Shown: positions 20,291 to 30,072, counted from the stretch's first letter. The stretch is DNA of 64,000 bases from Actinobacillus genomosp. 2 (GCF_029773605.1 NZ_CP103807.1:682001-746000), one strand, 5' to 3'. Notes: generated from the letters alone by a model not told the origin. Numbers and translations: made by a program.

Positions 20291-21080
20291 AGTGCCGACA
20301 CTCTCCGACATTCTGGTGCCGTTACACCGCATTATTCCGTTCTCTAATGTGGAAGGACAGGGTAATCGCACCAGCATTTTCCTACAAGGTTGTAAGCTGA
20401 ATTGCCTCTATTGTCATAATCCGGAAACGATTCCACGTTATACCTCGGAAGCGAAACAGGTCAGCTTACAATATTTATACGATCAGGTTATGGATGCCGT
20501 ACCTTTTATTCGAGGGGTAACGGTTTCCGGTGGCGAGCCAACGATTCATCACAAAAAATTAATACCATTATTTAATGTTCTCAGACAACAAGGGTTAACT
20601 TGCTATTTAGACAGTAGTGGCTTTTTTGATTATGAAACGATTGAACCGTTAATTCAGGTTACCGATAAATTTTTATTTGATCTAAAAGGTGATGGCGAAG
20701 GCTTACAGACACTCTGCTTTGATCGCAAAAATCAGCAAGGAAAAGTGCCGGAACAAATCATTCCAGCGGTTAATCACATCAAATCGGAAAACCTACAACG
20801 TAATTTGCAAAATTTAGCTAAATTATTACCGCTTGGTAAAGTGGAAGAAGTCAGATTGGTTTATGTAAAGGATTTTTTTGATGCCAAAGCATTAATTAAA
20901 AAAGTTGCTATGTTACTTGCCGATTATCCTGATGTATTACTAAAAATTATTCGAGTACATACCAAAGGTGCACGGGATGAAGAGGGGCTTAAACCGTTTG
21001 TTCCAAGTATTGAACAAACAGATGAATTAGCCACTTTTGCTAAACAATGCGGAATTAACAAGATTATCACGATTTATTAA
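20283..21080 (+). CDS. yjjW: YjjW family glycyl-radical enzyme activase (radical SAM)
   Basis: About 265 residues. The radical-SAM cluster motif [11 protein letters not shown] (CxxxCxxC) is near residue 35, preceded by [19 protein letters not shown], with the GGE motif [10 protein letters not shown] near 81. It should install the glycyl radical on YjjI using S-adenosylmethionine and a 4Fe-4S cluster. The start chosen is ATG 20283, overlapping the yjjI stop by 8 nt; the frame is open from a GTG at 20277. After [10 protein letters not shown] the chain goes straight on to the GGE region, so the extra ferredoxin-type Cys clusters that I recall in E. coli YjjW appear absent. The gene is clearly co-translated with yjjI. 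Confidence 0.9.
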   Translation: MSKVPTLSDILVPLHRIIPFSNVEGQGNRTSIFLQGCKLNCLYCHNPETIPRYTSEAKQVSLQYLYDQVMDAVPFIRGVTVSGGEPTIHHKKLIPLFNVLRQQGLTCYLDSSGFFDYETIEPLIQVTDKFLFDLKGDGEGLQTLCFDRKNQQGKVPEQIIPAVNHIKSENLQRNLQNLAKLLPLGKVEEVRLVYVKDFFDAKALIKKVAMLLADYPDVLLKIIRVHTKGARDEEGLKPFVPSIEQTDELATFAKQCGINKIITIY

Positions 21081-21111
21081 TTTCATTTTTTATTTTTATG
21101 AGGTGTTTAGT

Positions 21112-22362
21112 ATGAGTACATTTATGAGTGTTATAGGGATTTTTGCCTTATTGGCAATAGGTTTCCTCTTCTCAAATAATAAGCGAGCTGTTAGCTATCG
21201 TACCGTGTTCGGTGCATTAGCGATTCAAATTGCATTTGCTGCATTAATTCTATACGTTCCGGCTGGTCGTAATGCATTATTAGCAACAGCAAACGGCGTA
21301 AGTGCAGTGATTAATTACGGCAATGACGGTATCGCTTTCGTCTTCGGTAACTTAGCCGACCCGAGTAATTTAGGCTTTATTTTTGCAGTTAAAGTATTAC
21401 CGGTAATCATTTTCTTCTCCGCGTTAATTTCTGTTCTGTATTACATCGGTGTAATGCAATGGGTAATCAAAATTTTAGGTGGTGGCTTACAAAAAGCACT
21501 TGGTACATCTAAAGCGGAATCTATGTCTGCGGCAGCAAATATCTTTGTAGGTCAAACAGAAGCACCATTGGTCGTTAAACCGTTTATCAATAAAATGACC
21601 GAATCGGAATTATTTGCGATTATGTGTGGCGGTACAGCCTCTATCGCCGGCTCAGTCATGGCAGGTTATGCCGGAATGGGGGTTCCTCTTACTTACTTGA
21701 TTGCCGCATCATTTATGGCAGCGCCGGCAGGTTTATTATTTGCAAAATTAATGTATCCGCAAACCGAACAATTTAAAGATACGATTGAAGAAGGCGTTGA
21801 TCTTGAACAACCGCACAATGTGGTGGAAGCGCTCGCAAACGGTGCAAGCTCAGGTATGATGTTAGCCCTTAACGTGGGTGCAATGTTAATTGCCTTTATT
21901 GCGGTGATTGCATTATTAAACGGCTTAATCGGCGGTGTAGGTAATACATTCGGTTTTGAAGGTTTGACCTTACAAGTCTTACTTGGTTACTTATTCAAAC
22001 CAGTAGCTTACTTAATCGGTGTACCATGGGAAGAAGCCGGTATTGCCGGTCAAATGATTGGTATGAAATTAGCAGTGAACGAATTTGTCGGCTATTTAGA
22101 ATTTGCCAAATACCTACAACCGGATGCCGCTGTGGTATTAACCGACAAAACCAAAGCGATTATCACCTTTGCCTTATGTGGTTTCTCAAACTTCAGTGCG
22201 ATCGCCATTCTTATCGGTGGTATCGGTAGTATGGCACCAAACCGCCGCTCAGATATCGCTCGCCTTGGCTTAAAATCAGTCATCGCCGGTACATTAGCAA
22301 ACTTAATGAGCGCAACCATCGCCGGCTTCTTTATTGAATTAAGCGGTGTTGCGTTAAGCTAA
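21112..22362 (+). CDS. nupC: NupC family concentrative nucleoside transporter
   Basis: Proton/sodium-coupled nucleoside uptake at the inner membrane. About 416 residues with multiple hydrophobic spans. The family core [28 protein letters not shown] is near residue 145, including the conserved nucleoside-binding Gly-Gln-Thr-Glu, with a later NEFVGYLEF segment. The frame is open from 21037, but GAGGTG sits just before the ATG at 21112, giving [11 protein letters not shown] and an N-terminal membrane helix. It lies 31 nt after yjjW and may be partly cotranscribed. The exact substrate range (pyrimidine versus all nucleosides) cannot be read from sequence. A strong terminator follows. Confidence 0.92.
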   Translation: MSTFMSVIGIFALLAIGFLFSNNKRAVSYRTVFGALAIQIAFAALILYVPAGRNALLATANGVSAVINYGNDGIAFVFGNLADPSNLGFIFAVKVLPVIIFFSALISVLYYIGVMQWVIKILGGGLQKALGTSKAESMSAAANIFVGQTEAPLVVKPFINKMTESELFAIMCGGTASIAGSVMAGYAGMGVPLTYLIAASFMAAPAGLLFAKLMYPQTEQFKDTIEEGVDLEQPHNVVEALANGASSGMMLALNVGAMLIAFIAVIALLNGLIGGVGNTFGFEGLTLQVLLGYLFKPVAYLIGVPWEEAGIAGQMIGMKLAVNEFVGYLEFAKYLQPDAAVVLTDKTKAIITFALCGFSNFSAIAILIGGIGSMAPNRRSDIARLGLKSVIAGTLANLMSATIAGFFIELSGVALS

Positions 22363-22395
22363 ATAAGCGGTCGAATATCTTTCCTTTTTTACCAA

Positions 22396-22427
22396 AAATA
22401 AGGGCTACCAATCGGTAGCCCTTATTT
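22396..22427. terminator. Bidirectional terminator between nupC and recB
   Basis: AAATAAGGGCTACC / GGTAGCCCTTATTT, a 14-bp perfect stem with AATC loop, between convergent genes. Confidence 0.88.
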
Positions 22428-22433
22428 ACTTAA

Positions 22434-25400
22434 TTAACCAAATATTTCATCCATACCGTCAATAAGCTGTTTGCAAGGTTTTTCGAAAAATACACCGCTA
22501 TTAGCTGTGCCGTTCATTCCTCGTAAGAATAAATATGCCACGCCGCCAAAATCACGATCATAATCATACTGCTCGCCTAAACGCACTCGTAAATAACGAT
22601 GAAACGCCAGCATATAAAGCAAATATTGCAGGTCATAACGATATTGCCCGATGGCTTTTTGTAGATTTTTCTGGCTGTAATCTTGTGCTAAATAACCTAA
22701 GAAATTGGACTTATAATCAATCAGATAAAATTTATCGTTGACTTGTACGATACAATCGACAAAACCACGTAAATATCCTTCTAACTGCGGTAAATTCAAA
22801 TCCGCTAAGTTGGCAGATACCGTACTATATTGTTGTAACAACTGATTTAACTTACGTAATCCATCAGCATTTTTTAAACGTAAATAGAATTGCCATTCAT
22901 TCAAACGTTTTGTGATTGGCACATCTTTTAACCTAAATTCTGCTTCGCTAAACGGCGTTTCAAGCACTTTTTCAAGCCATTGTTGCAAGGGAGTGTGCCA
23001 ATTTTCATCTAATCCTAACTGCTCACAAATAGCAAAAACTTGCTCAAAATCGACCGCTTGTTGGAAATCACAATGTTCAAAAAAACGATGTAAAACACTA
23101 CCGACTTTTGTACTATGCGGAAATTGATAAGCAGAATAAGCCGTATTATCTTCCAACCAATCTTGTTCATCTAATCCGACTAAATCAACTTGTCGATCAT
23201 AATCCTGTACTTTTTCACTCAGTAGATTTTGCCCAAAACTAAGTTGTTCGTTTCGTTCATGATAAGCGTGCAATGCGGTAAAACTACTAATTTGCCCATC
23301 ACGTGCAATTTCACGATGAAAAGATCTCGCTTGTAATTCACTCGGTAAAGATGCCTTTGGTCGCCAAGTATCTACGCTTGCCGGCGAGTTTAACTCAACC
23401 GCTTTATATTTAATTCTTTTACGATCTAAATATTCCTGCGTAGATACCTCCGTAGCAAAAGCGGTCGTCACGCCAACTTCACCATTACTCAATAAATAGT
23501 GCATTGGATTCCAACCTTCCGCAAAGATAGTTGGCAGAATCAAGTTTAATTGTGACTCGGCACGAGTTAAGGCAACATATAATAAACGTAAATCTTCGGC
23601 AAATTCCGCTTTATCCATTAACGCTTGGGTCGTCTTATCTCTCTTACCTAAATGCCAGCTAATCTGATCTTGTTCATCTCGGTAGAGCGAAATCTTTGGC
23701 GTTTCTTCTCCTTGCGATGGTCGATCCCCTCGATTGTTTTTACCAATAAACGGTAGCCATACAATCGGATACTGTAAGCCTTTTGAACCGTGAATCGTGA
23801 TGATTTTGATTAATTCATCTTCACTTTCTAAACGTAATTGCTGATCTTCCTGTTCCTGTGGATTCTCTAATTGACGTTCGTACCAACGTACTAATGCTGA
23901 TTCATTTTCTAAGCTCGGCATTGCATTTTGCAATAATTCCGCCAAATGTAATAAATCAGTTAAACGGCGATCACTATCCGTACCGGCACGCAGACGGTGA
24001 ATAATCCCTTCTTGCATAAACAACTGGTGTAACATGGGTAAAATACCTTGCTGTTGCCAAATTTGTTGGTAGTGAATAAAGGCTGTAACTTGTTTATCCC
24101 ACGCATTCTCATCATTTTTTAGCCGATAAATCTCTGCTGCCGATAATCCCCATAAACTTGAGCCGATAGCAGTTAATACGCTCGATTGATGATAAGGATT
24201 TAAACAGGCATATAACACCCATTTTAATTCTTGTGCGATGTCCGAAGCATAAACACTACGTCTGTCTGACAGAAAGACAGAACGTATACCACGCGTTGCT
24301 AAAGCGTCTTTAAGTAAGATAGCTTGCTTTTTACCACGCACTAAGATTGCAATATCTTTGGCTTGAAAAGCGGTAAATGTCTGATCTTTTGCAAAATTTA
24401 AACCAAAATCGCCCGCTTCCATTGCTTTTAATTGTTGCTGAATTTGATAAGCACAATGTTCCGCTGCCTCTTGTTCGTTAAATTCTTCCTGTAAATAACA
24501 ATTAAAATGCTCAGCACCGACTAATTGTGTATCCGTCTGCTTATGTTCAACCGCTTGAAAGCGGATACCGTCATATAAAAACGGACGATGTTCCACACTT
24601 TCAGGAAACGTAAACAAACGATTGGTTGAGGTGACAATTTCAGGTAACGAACGCCAGTTTTTTGGTAATGTTCGCTTTTCTTGGGCTTGTTGCGAAGCGG
24701 TCAAATACGTAAAAATATCCGCTCCACGGAATTTATAAATCGACTGTTTCGGATCACCGATCATAATAAAACCGCGATTTTGCCGTTCTCCTTGCATAAA
24801 GATTTTATGGAAAATCTCGTATTGTTCTTTATCGGTATCTTGGAACTCATCGATCATCGCAAACGGAAATAAACGGCGAATCTGCTCAGCTAACACCTCG
24901 CCTCGCTCACTTTTCAACGCCTGATTTAGAAAGGCTCGTAAGTCATTAAAGCTCTTTTCACTATGTGTTGCCTTATAATCCGCCAGTTTTTGACGAACGG
25001 CGGATAAATATTGATAAAGCAATAGTGCTTTTTGTTTCTCTGACGTAAATTCTGTCTGATAAGCGGTCCAAATTTGCTGATTTTTTACAAACAGCTGATC
25101 AGATAACGGCTCAGCACCCTCTTCCGCCTTAGATTGCATAAAATCTTGACAGAACCGTTCAAATGCCTCCGGCAAACCTATCTCTTGACTATTTGCCCAA
25201 TCATTTATCTTCTTAATCCAAGCCGCTACTAAATTGCTTTTATATGAAAGTCGGCTGAGTGATTTTTTTATCCCTTTAGCATAAGTTTTGGCTAACTCCG
25301 CTTGCACCAAAGCGATAATTTGTTCGCCATTGTTCAACCAATGCTGTTTTGCTTGATAAAAGAAATCATTCGCCTGTCTAACATAATAAGCTAAATCAGA

Positions 25401-26036
25401 TTCTATCCAAGATTGCTCCGAGGAAAACGCAGGTAATTCTTTATCAATAAATTGTTGTATGTTGCGTAAAGCCTTTTTCGGCGTACCTAAAGATTGCACA
25501 ATCAATGCCGTTTCATTCAATCCCATCGGATAGAACATTTCTCGCCAAACTTCTTCGCTGATACGGCGTAACAGATCACTTTCATCCGGTTGTAGATCAC
25601 TATCGAAACGAACCCCCGAATCAAACGCAAATTGAAACAACATTTTTTGGCAGAAACTGTCAATCGTAAAAATACTGGCTAAATCAATTTCCCGTTCGGC
25701 AATACGCAAACGTAGAATCGCTTCTTCCACTCGTTCAATTTGCTGATGTAATTGGAAGAAAAAATCATTGGTATCATAGGATTGATCCGCATCGTACTCT
25801 TGTAAAAACATACGACAGGCTTTGATGTTTTTGCGAATCCGATCACGTAATTCTTCAGTTGCCGCTTTGGTAAAAGTCACCACTAAGATCTGCTCAACTG
25901 TTAAAGGCTGACAGCCTACGCCCAACAATAATCGCAAATATAAATTTGCCATAGTAAAGGTTTTACCCGTACCGGCAGAGGCTTCAATTAATGCGGTACA
26001 ATTTAGTGGTAATTCAATCGGAGAAAGGGTATTCAT
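22434..26036 (-). CDS. recB: Exodeoxyribonuclease V beta subunit
   Basis: Helicase-nuclease subunit of RecBCD, which processes double-strand breaks and loads RecA. About 1200 residues (E. coli 1180). SF1 helicase motifs: Walker A IEASAGTGKTFTM near the N-terminus, LVVTFTKAATEELRDRI, FAMIDEFQDTD, FIMIGDPKQSIYKFRGAD, and VALTRAESQL in the second helicase core. The C-terminal nuclease domain shows YLIDYKSNFLG, with the metal-binding Asp and catalytic Lys. I choose the ATG ending at 26036; a TTG four codons upstream is possible. Its 5' end lies 23 nt from the norM stop, suggesting a norM-recB unit. recC and recD are not adjacent, unlike enterobacteria. Confidence 0.95.
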   Translation of the reverse strand: MNTLSPIELPLNCTALIEASAGTGKTFTMANLYLRLLLGVGCQPLTVEQILVVTFTKAATEELRDRIRKNIKACRMFLQEYDADQSYDTNDFFFQLHQQIERVEEAILRLRIAEREIDLASIFTIDSFCQKMLFQFAFDSGVRFDSDLQPDESDLLRRISEEVWREMFYPMGLNETALIVQSLGTPKKALRNIQQFIDKELPAFSSEQSWIESDLAYYVRQANDFFYQAKQHWLNNGEQIIALVQAELAKTYAKGIKKSLSRLSYKSNLVAAWIKKINDWANSQEIGLPEAFERFCQDFMQSKAEEGAEPLSDQLFVKNQQIWTAYQTEFTSEKQKALLLYQYLSAVRQKLADYKATHSEKSFNDLRAFLNQALKSERGEVLAEQIRRLFPFAMIDEFQDTDKEQYEIFHKIFMQGERQNRGFIMIGDPKQSIYKFRGADIFTYLTASQQAQEKRTLPKNWRSLPEIVTSTNRLFTFPESVEHRPFLYDGIRFQAVEHKQTDTQLVGAEHFNCYLQEEFNEQEAAEHCAYQIQQQLKAMEAGDFGLNFAKDQTFTAFQAKDIAILVRGKKQAILLKDALATRGIRSVFLSDRRSVYASDIAQELKWVLYACLNPYHQSSVLTAIGSSLWGLSAAEIYRLKNDENAWDKQVTAFIHYQQIWQQQGILPMLHQLFMQEGIIHRLRAGTDSDRRLTDLLHLAELLQNAMPSLENESALVRWYERQLENPQEQEDQQLRLESEDELIKIITIHGSKGLQYPIVWLPFIGKNNRGDRPSQGEETPKISLYRDEQDQISWHLGKRDKTTQALMDKAEFAEDLRLLYVALTRAESQLNLILPTIFAEGWNPMHYLLSNGEVGVTTAFATEVSTQEYLDRKRIKYKAVELNSPASVDTWRPKASLPSELQARSFHREIARDGQISSFTALHAYHERNEQLSFGQNLLSEKVQDYDRQVDLVGLDEQDWLEDNTAYSAYQFPHSTKVGSVLHRFFEHCDFQQAVDFEQVFAICEQLGLDENWHTPLQQWLEKVLETPFSEAEFRLKDVPITKRLNEWQFYLRLKNADGLRKLNQLLQQYSTVSANLADLNLPQLEGYLRGFVDCIVQVNDKFYLIDYKSNFLGYLAQDYSQKNLQKAIGQYRYDLQYLLYMLAFHRYLRVRLGEQYDYDRDFGGVAYLFLRGMNGTANSGVFFEKPCKQLIDGMDEIFG

Positions 26037-26059
26037 TATTTCACTCAATATTTCTATAA

Positions 26060-27451
26060 TTACTTAATACGTTCTAATTTCAATAAGAGTTCATCCGCCG
26101 GAACTTGCTGAATTTTATGCATCTGGTAAATCAACAAACCAGCGGCAATACTTAAACTGACGCAGAAAATAAACCAAAAGCCTGATGCTGCCATCGGTTC
26201 AACAATCCAATCCGTTCTTGCTAAAATATAGCCGAACGGCATACCAATCACCCAATAACAAAACATCGTGACATATAAAATCGGCTTAGTGTGTTTATAA
26301 CCACGTAAAATACCGTTTGCCACCGCTTGTAACGAATCCGGAATTTGATATACCGCTGCAAACAACAATAAATGTGCCGCAATTCCAATCGAAATCGGAT
26401 CGCTGGTAAACGCTAGGGGAATGATTTCATCTAAAATCACAATCATAATTGCTGCCGCCAAAGCGAAAAATGCCCCGGTAATTAATGCGTGATAGCTAAT
26501 AATTTTTGCCTGTTCAACTTGTTTCTGCCCCAAAGTTTTTCCGACCACAATCGTGGTCGCAATACTGAAAGACATCGGGATCATAAATAATAAAGAACTG
26601 GTTTGCAGTGCTGCCTGATGACTTGCCACCACTTGTGAACCGAGTGGCGAAAGCAGTAAAGCGGACGCTGAAAACAACATCACTTCAGTAAAAGTCGCAA
26701 AGCCGATCGGCAAACCTAATTTGCAAATTTTTAGCAAAGTTTGACCGCTTGGCATTTCAAACCAGCGGTTAAATAAGCCGATATCTTTCTGAGATTTATT
26801 AGTGTAGCTGTAATGGAATAATAACAAGAACATCACCCAGTTCACGATAGCTGTCGCCACACCACAACCGACTGCCCCCATTTCTGGCAGACCGAACTTA
26901 CCGAAAATAAAAATATAATTGAGCGGAATATTCAGCAATAGCCCGAGAAACATAATACGCATTGCCGGCTTCGGATTGGACAAACCGTCATTCATACAAC
27001 GTAAATTAATACCTAACAATGCAGGAACAACACCAATCGCCATAATAGCTAAATATTGTTGCGATTTAATCGAGAAAGCTTGCGGTGTATTCATATACTC
27101 TAAAATCCAATGGCTATTCAAAAAAATAAACATTAGAGGAATCGAACAGACCCAAACCAACCAAAATCCTTGGCGAATTTGGTGGGCAATCAAATGACGC
27201 TGACTTGAGCCATTTAAATAAGAAACCGTTGGTGTGATTGCATTAAGCAAACCTAATACAAACAAAAAGAGAGGGAAATAGATAGAATTACTCACCGCAA
27301 TCGCCGACACATCATCATCACTTACCAATCCTGCCATCACAATGTCAGCCAGCCCCATCCCAGCCACTGAAAGCTGCGAAATAAAAATCGGCAGCGTAAG
27401 TTTAAATAGTTTACGAGTGTTTTCCGGATATTGTTGCCATTGCAGATTCAT
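26060..27451 (-). CDS. norM: MATE family multidrug efflux transporter (NorM-like)
   Basis: Inner-membrane cation-coupled exporter of drugs and dyes. About 463 residues, matching NorM proteins, with 12 hydrophobic segments in two repeats. The opening FKLTLPIFISQLSVAGMGLADIVMAGLVS is the typical first helix, and GLPIGFATFTEVMLFS begins the second half. The frame is open to 27541, but GAGG before the ATG ending at 27451 fixes the start at MNLQWQQYPENTRKLF. Upstream lie an inverted pair of uptake sequences and the potD terminator. It is followed closely by recB. Substrates cannot be deduced. Confidence 0.92.
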   Translation of the reverse strand: MNLQWQQYPENTRKLFKLTLPIFISQLSVAGMGLADIVMAGLVSDDDVSAIAVSNSIYFPLFLFVLGLLNAITPTVSYLNGSSQRHLIAHQIRQGFWLVWVCSIPLMFIFLNSHWILEYMNTPQAFSIKSQQYLAIMAIGVVPALLGINLRCMNDGLSNPKPAMRIMFLGLLLNIPLNYIFIFGKFGLPEMGAVGCGVATAIVNWVMFLLLFHYSYTNKSQKDIGLFNRWFEMPSGQTLLKICKLGLPIGFATFTEVMLFSASALLLSPLGSQVVASHQAALQTSSLLFMIPMSFSIATTIVVGKTLGQKQVEQAKIISYHALITGAFFALAAAIMIVILDEIIPLAFTSDPISIGIAAHLLLFAAVYQIPDSLQAVANGILRGYKHTKPILYVTMFCYWVIGMPFGYILARTDWIVEPMAASGFWFIFCVSLSIAAGLLIYQMHKIQQVPADELLLKLERIK

Positions 27452-27489
27452 AATTACCTCTTTCAAAATACAGAGGTTATTATACGGCA

Positions 27490-27536
27490 ACAAGCGGTCG
27501 TTTTTCGCAAAAATTTTGTAAAATACGACCGCTTGT
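27490..27536. repeat. Inverted pair of DNA uptake sequences between norM and potD
   Basis: ACAAGCGGTCGT (27490-27501) and ACGACCGCTTGT (27525-27536) form a perfect 12-bp inverted repeat with a 23-nt A/T-rich spacer. It can fold as a hairpin just upstream of norM. Confidence 0.88.
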
Positions 27537-27543
27537 AACAACG

Positions 27544-27575
27544 AAAAAGCCCTCGAAAATCGCTTCTCGAGGGCC
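27544..27575 (-). terminator. Terminator of potD
   Basis: GCCCTCGA / TCGAGGGC on the minus strand, followed by TTTTTCG, directly after the stop at 27596. Confidence 0.85.
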
Positions 27576-27595
27576 TTATCTATTCAGCTAACGAA

Positions 27596-28681
27596 TTATT
27601 TCGCTGCTTTTAACTCTTGGTAATATTTTTCGTAAAGTTCGATTGCATCACCTACATCGTCTTGCCATTGTGCCGCTTTTAACACTTCAGCTGTCGGATA
27701 GATTGCCGGATCTTCGGTAATCTCTTTTGGTAATGTTTTTAACGCTTCTACGTTTGAAGTCGGATAACCGATTTCTAAGGTTAATTTTTCAGCAACCGGT
27801 GCGCTTAATAAGTAGTTGATTAACTTATGTGCATTTTCTTTGTTTTTCGCATTCGCCGGAATGGCTAACGTATCAACCCAAAGCACAGGACCTTCTTTCG
27901 GGAACACCATATTTACCGGTGCTTGTTCTTTTTTCGCAATACGTACAGAACCGTTCCATAATTGGCCTACAGATACTTCACCTGCGATAAATGAGTTCGC
28001 CGGGTTATCAGATGTGAAAGAAAGTACGTTTGGACGTAATTTTTTCAATTCTTCGTAAGCCGCTTTAATCTCTTCCGGATTAGTTGTGTTAGGGTTTTTA
28101 CCTAATTTTAATAACGCAATATTAAATACTTCACGTGCATCATCTAATAATTGCACTTTATTGGCAAACTCAGGTTTCCATAAGTCGCCCCAAGATGTGA
28201 ACGCATCGCCTTTATAGTCATTTGAGTTAAATGCGATACCCGGTGCACCTAATAATTGCGGTAAAGAGTATTTGTTACCTTGGTCATAAGGCTTGTTTAA
28301 CCAATCTTGGTTTAACTCTTTGATTACAGGAAGTTTTGCGTGATCTAATTCCGCTAACATACCTTCTTTCGCCATTTTTGACACGAAGTAGTTAGAAGGT
28401 GCGATAACATCGTAACCGCCGTCTTTACCTTGTAATTTTAATTTCGCATACATAGTTTCGTTAGATTCAAGGCTTGAAACCTCTACTTTGATACCAGTTT
28501 GCTTTGTAAATTCATCTAACAAGCCTTCAGGCACATATTCAGTCCAAGTATAAAGGTGAACTGTTCCTGCTGCCGCCGGTTGAGCCGTTGCTGCTTCCGC
28601 TGCTTTTGGCTTTTCTTCATTACACGCTGTTAATGCAACTGTTGCTAAACCTGCTGCAAATAAACCCGCTAATTTTTTCAT
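27596..28681 (-). CDS. potD: Spermidine/putrescine-binding lipoprotein, PotD-like
   Basis: Substrate-binding protein of a polyamine ABC importer. 361 residues. The signal peptide ends LTAC, a lipobox with Cys20, so it is a lipoprotein; an Ala-rich linker follows. The mature part shows the PotD fold start VHLYTWTEYVPEGLLDEF, with the conserved Trp-Thr-Glu-Tyr of the binding pocket, then GYDVIAPSNYFVSKM and SVGQLWNGS. No potABC genes lie next to it, so it must use transporter components encoded elsewhere. A long hairpin lies in its leader at 28723-28782. It is divergent from grpE. Specificity (spermidine versus putrescine) is not decided here. Confidence 0.9.
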   Translation of the reverse strand: MKKLAGLFAAGLATVALTACNEEKPKAAEAATAQPAAAGTVHLYTWTEYVPEGLLDEFTKQTGIKVEVSSLESNETMYAKLKLQGKDGGYDVIAPSNYFVSKMAKEGMLAELDHAKLPVIKELNQDWLNKPYDQGNKYSLPQLLGAPGIAFNSNDYKGDAFTSWGDLWKPEFANKVQLLDDAREVFNIALLKLGKNPNTTNPEEIKAAYEELKKLRPNVLSFTSDNPANSFIAGEVSVGQLWNGSVRIAKKEQAPVNMVFPKEGPVLWVDTLAIPANAKNKENAHKLINYLLSAPVAEKLTLEIGYPTSNVEALKTLPKEITEDPAIYPTAEVLKAAQWQDDVGDAIELYEKYYQELKAAK

Positions 28682-28722
28682 TTAAGTTTTCTCCGTTAAA
28701 GAAAAGATGAGTAAAAATATAG

Positions 28723-28782
28723 CCTTGCCTAAGGGCTTAAAAGACGAGGGCGATTTTAAGCCACCCCCTAGATTTTGCAAGG
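28723..28782 (-). promoter_or_regulatory. Long structured hairpin in the potD leader
   Basis: Nested complementary arms: CCTTGC/GCAAGG (28723-28728 with 28777-28782), CTA/TAG (28729-28731 with 28769-28771) and GGCTTAAAA/TTTTAAGCC (28734-28742 with 28754-28762). They lie 42-101 nt before the potD ATG. On the minus strand TATATTTTT follows, so an attenuator is possible. No known riboswitch class is recognised. Confidence 0.65.
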
Positions 28783-28850
28783 ATTTTCTTTAATAAAAAG
28801 CCTATTTCTTCGATTATTTTTCAATAATTTCTCAGCATTGTACTTTTAGG

Positions 28851-28880
28851 CTTGAAATCAGTAAATTTGTCGCTATATTA
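28851..28880 (+). promoter_or_regulatory. Promoter of grpE, heat-shock-like
   Basis: CTTGAAA (28851-28857), 13 nt, then CGCTATAT (28871-28878), a 6 of 8 match to the RpoH -10. TTGAAA-16-TATATT can also be read as a sigma-70 promoter. It is about 40 nt before the grpE ATG. Confidence 0.55.
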
Positions 28881-28919
28881 ATGCTGTTTTTTCATTATTT
28901 GAAACGAAGAGGATTTAAA

Positions 28920-29525
28920 ATGACAACTCAAAACGAAAATGCACAAGCCAAAACCGAAGAAGTAGACACTGCAATCGACACACAAGAAGTACAATTAGAA
29001 CAAAATGTTGAAGACACACAAGAGCTTCCAGTTGAAGCGGAATTAGCAGCGGCTTATGCACGTATTAATGAGTTAGAAACTTATATTGCAGAAGCGGACA
29101 ACCGTGAAAAAGATATTCAATTACGTGCACAAGCGGAAATCCAAAATATCCGCCGCCGTGCCGAACAAGATGTGGAAAAAGCACATAAATTCGCACTCGA
29201 AAAATTCTCAAAAGAATTGTTAACCGTAGTAGATAACCTTGAACGAGGTTTAAATGCACTTGATACAGCCGTTACTGATGAAAAAACACAAGCATTGGTT
29301 GACGGCGTGGAAATGACCCATAAAGAATTTATCTCGACGCTAGCTAAATTCGGTGTGGAAGCGGTTGGTATTGTCGGTGAAGTCTTCAATCCGGAACTTC
29401 ACCAAGCAATTTCAATGCAACCGGCGGAAGGTATCGAAGCAAATCATATCAGCGTGGTTTTACAAAAAGGTTATACCCTACAAGGCCGTGTACTTCGCCC
29501 GGCGATGGTAATGGTTGCTGGTTAA
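28920..29525 (+). CDS. grpE: Nucleotide exchange factor GrpE
   Basis: Co-chaperone that releases ADP from DnaK. About 201 residues. An acidic, disordered N-terminus is followed by a long coiled-coil ([21 protein letters not shown] onward) and the C-terminal beta domain with the family signature [10 protein letters not shown] and [15 protein letters not shown]...[16 protein letters not shown]. The frame is open from 28881, but GAGG precedes the ATG at 28920. A heat-shock-like promoter lies upstream. The uptake-sequence hairpin downstream probably terminates it. dnaK and dnaJ are not in the window. Confidence 0.96.
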   Translation: MTTQNENAQAKTEEVDTAIDTQEVQLEQNVEDTQELPVEAELAAAYARINELETYIAEADNREKDIQLRAQAEIQNIRRRAEQDVEKAHKFALEKFSKELLTVVDNLERGLNALDTAVTDEKTQALVDGVEMTHKEFISTLAKFGVEAVGIVGEVFNPELHQAISMQPAEGIEANHISVVLQKGYTLQGRVLRPAMVMVAG

Positions 29526-29534
29526 TTCCTAAAA

Positions 29535-29577
29535 TAACCGCTTGTTATGCTTTGGCGAACAAGCGGTTAAATTTTTC
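29535..29577 (+). terminator. Terminator after grpE made from inverted uptake sequences
   Basis: TAACCGCTTGTT (29535-29546) pairs with AACAAGCGGTTA (29558-29569) around an 11-nt loop, then AATTTTTC. Both arms contain the 9-base uptake core. Confidence 0.88.
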
Positions 29578-29595
29578 TGACTTTTGGCAAATGTT

Positions 29596-30048
29596 ATGTC
29601 CCTACAATTCAACCCTATCTCACTTTTCCTTGTCGCACTGATTTTTCTTGGTGTAGTCGGAAACAACAATTCAATTACCATTGCTGCGGCAGTGCTATTA
29701 CTGGTGCAACAAACTTTCCTCAGTAAATATCTGCCCTTTTTAGATAAGCACGGTTTAAGCATCGGGATTATCATTCTGACTATCGGCGTATTAAGCCCGA
29801 TTGTTTCCGGCAAAATTGCCCTCCCCTCCTTCTCTGAATTTTTAAATTGGAAGATGTTGCTTGCCGTAGTTGCAGGAATTGCGGTAGCTTGGTTAGGCGG
29901 CAGAGGGGTAAGTTTAATGGGCGGTCAGCCGCTGTTAGTCACTGGATTACTCGTCGGTACGATTATCGGCGTGGCATTACTTGGCGGCGTGCCGGTTGGC
30001 CCGTTAATTGCTGCAGGCATTCTTTCGCTATTAATCGGTAAAGGCTAA
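29596..30048 (+). CDS. yeaL: DUF441 (UPF0756, YeaL-like) membrane protein
   Basis: 150 residues, four strongly hydrophobic segments with Gly-rich turns ([40 protein letters not shown]), the pattern and length of E. coli YeaL (148). The function is unknown throughout the family. The frame is open from a TTG at 29584; I prefer the ATG at 29596, though neither has a strong ribosome site. It lies after the grpE terminator, so it probably has its own promoter or relies on read-through. Confidence 0.85.
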   Translation: MSLQFNPISLFLVALIFLGVVGNNNSITIAAAVLLLVQQTFLSKYLPFLDKHGLSIGIIILTIGVLSPIVSGKIALPSFSEFLNWKMLLAVVAGIAVAWLGGRGVSLMGGQPLLVTGLLVGTIIGVALLGGVPVGPLIAAGILSLLIGKG

Positions 30049-30072
30049 TTGGTAAAATTTATGCAAAATTAG

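Noticed and set aside
27816-28058. Open frame opposite potD
   Set aside because: Shadow of the conserved PotD reading frame; no ribosome site.
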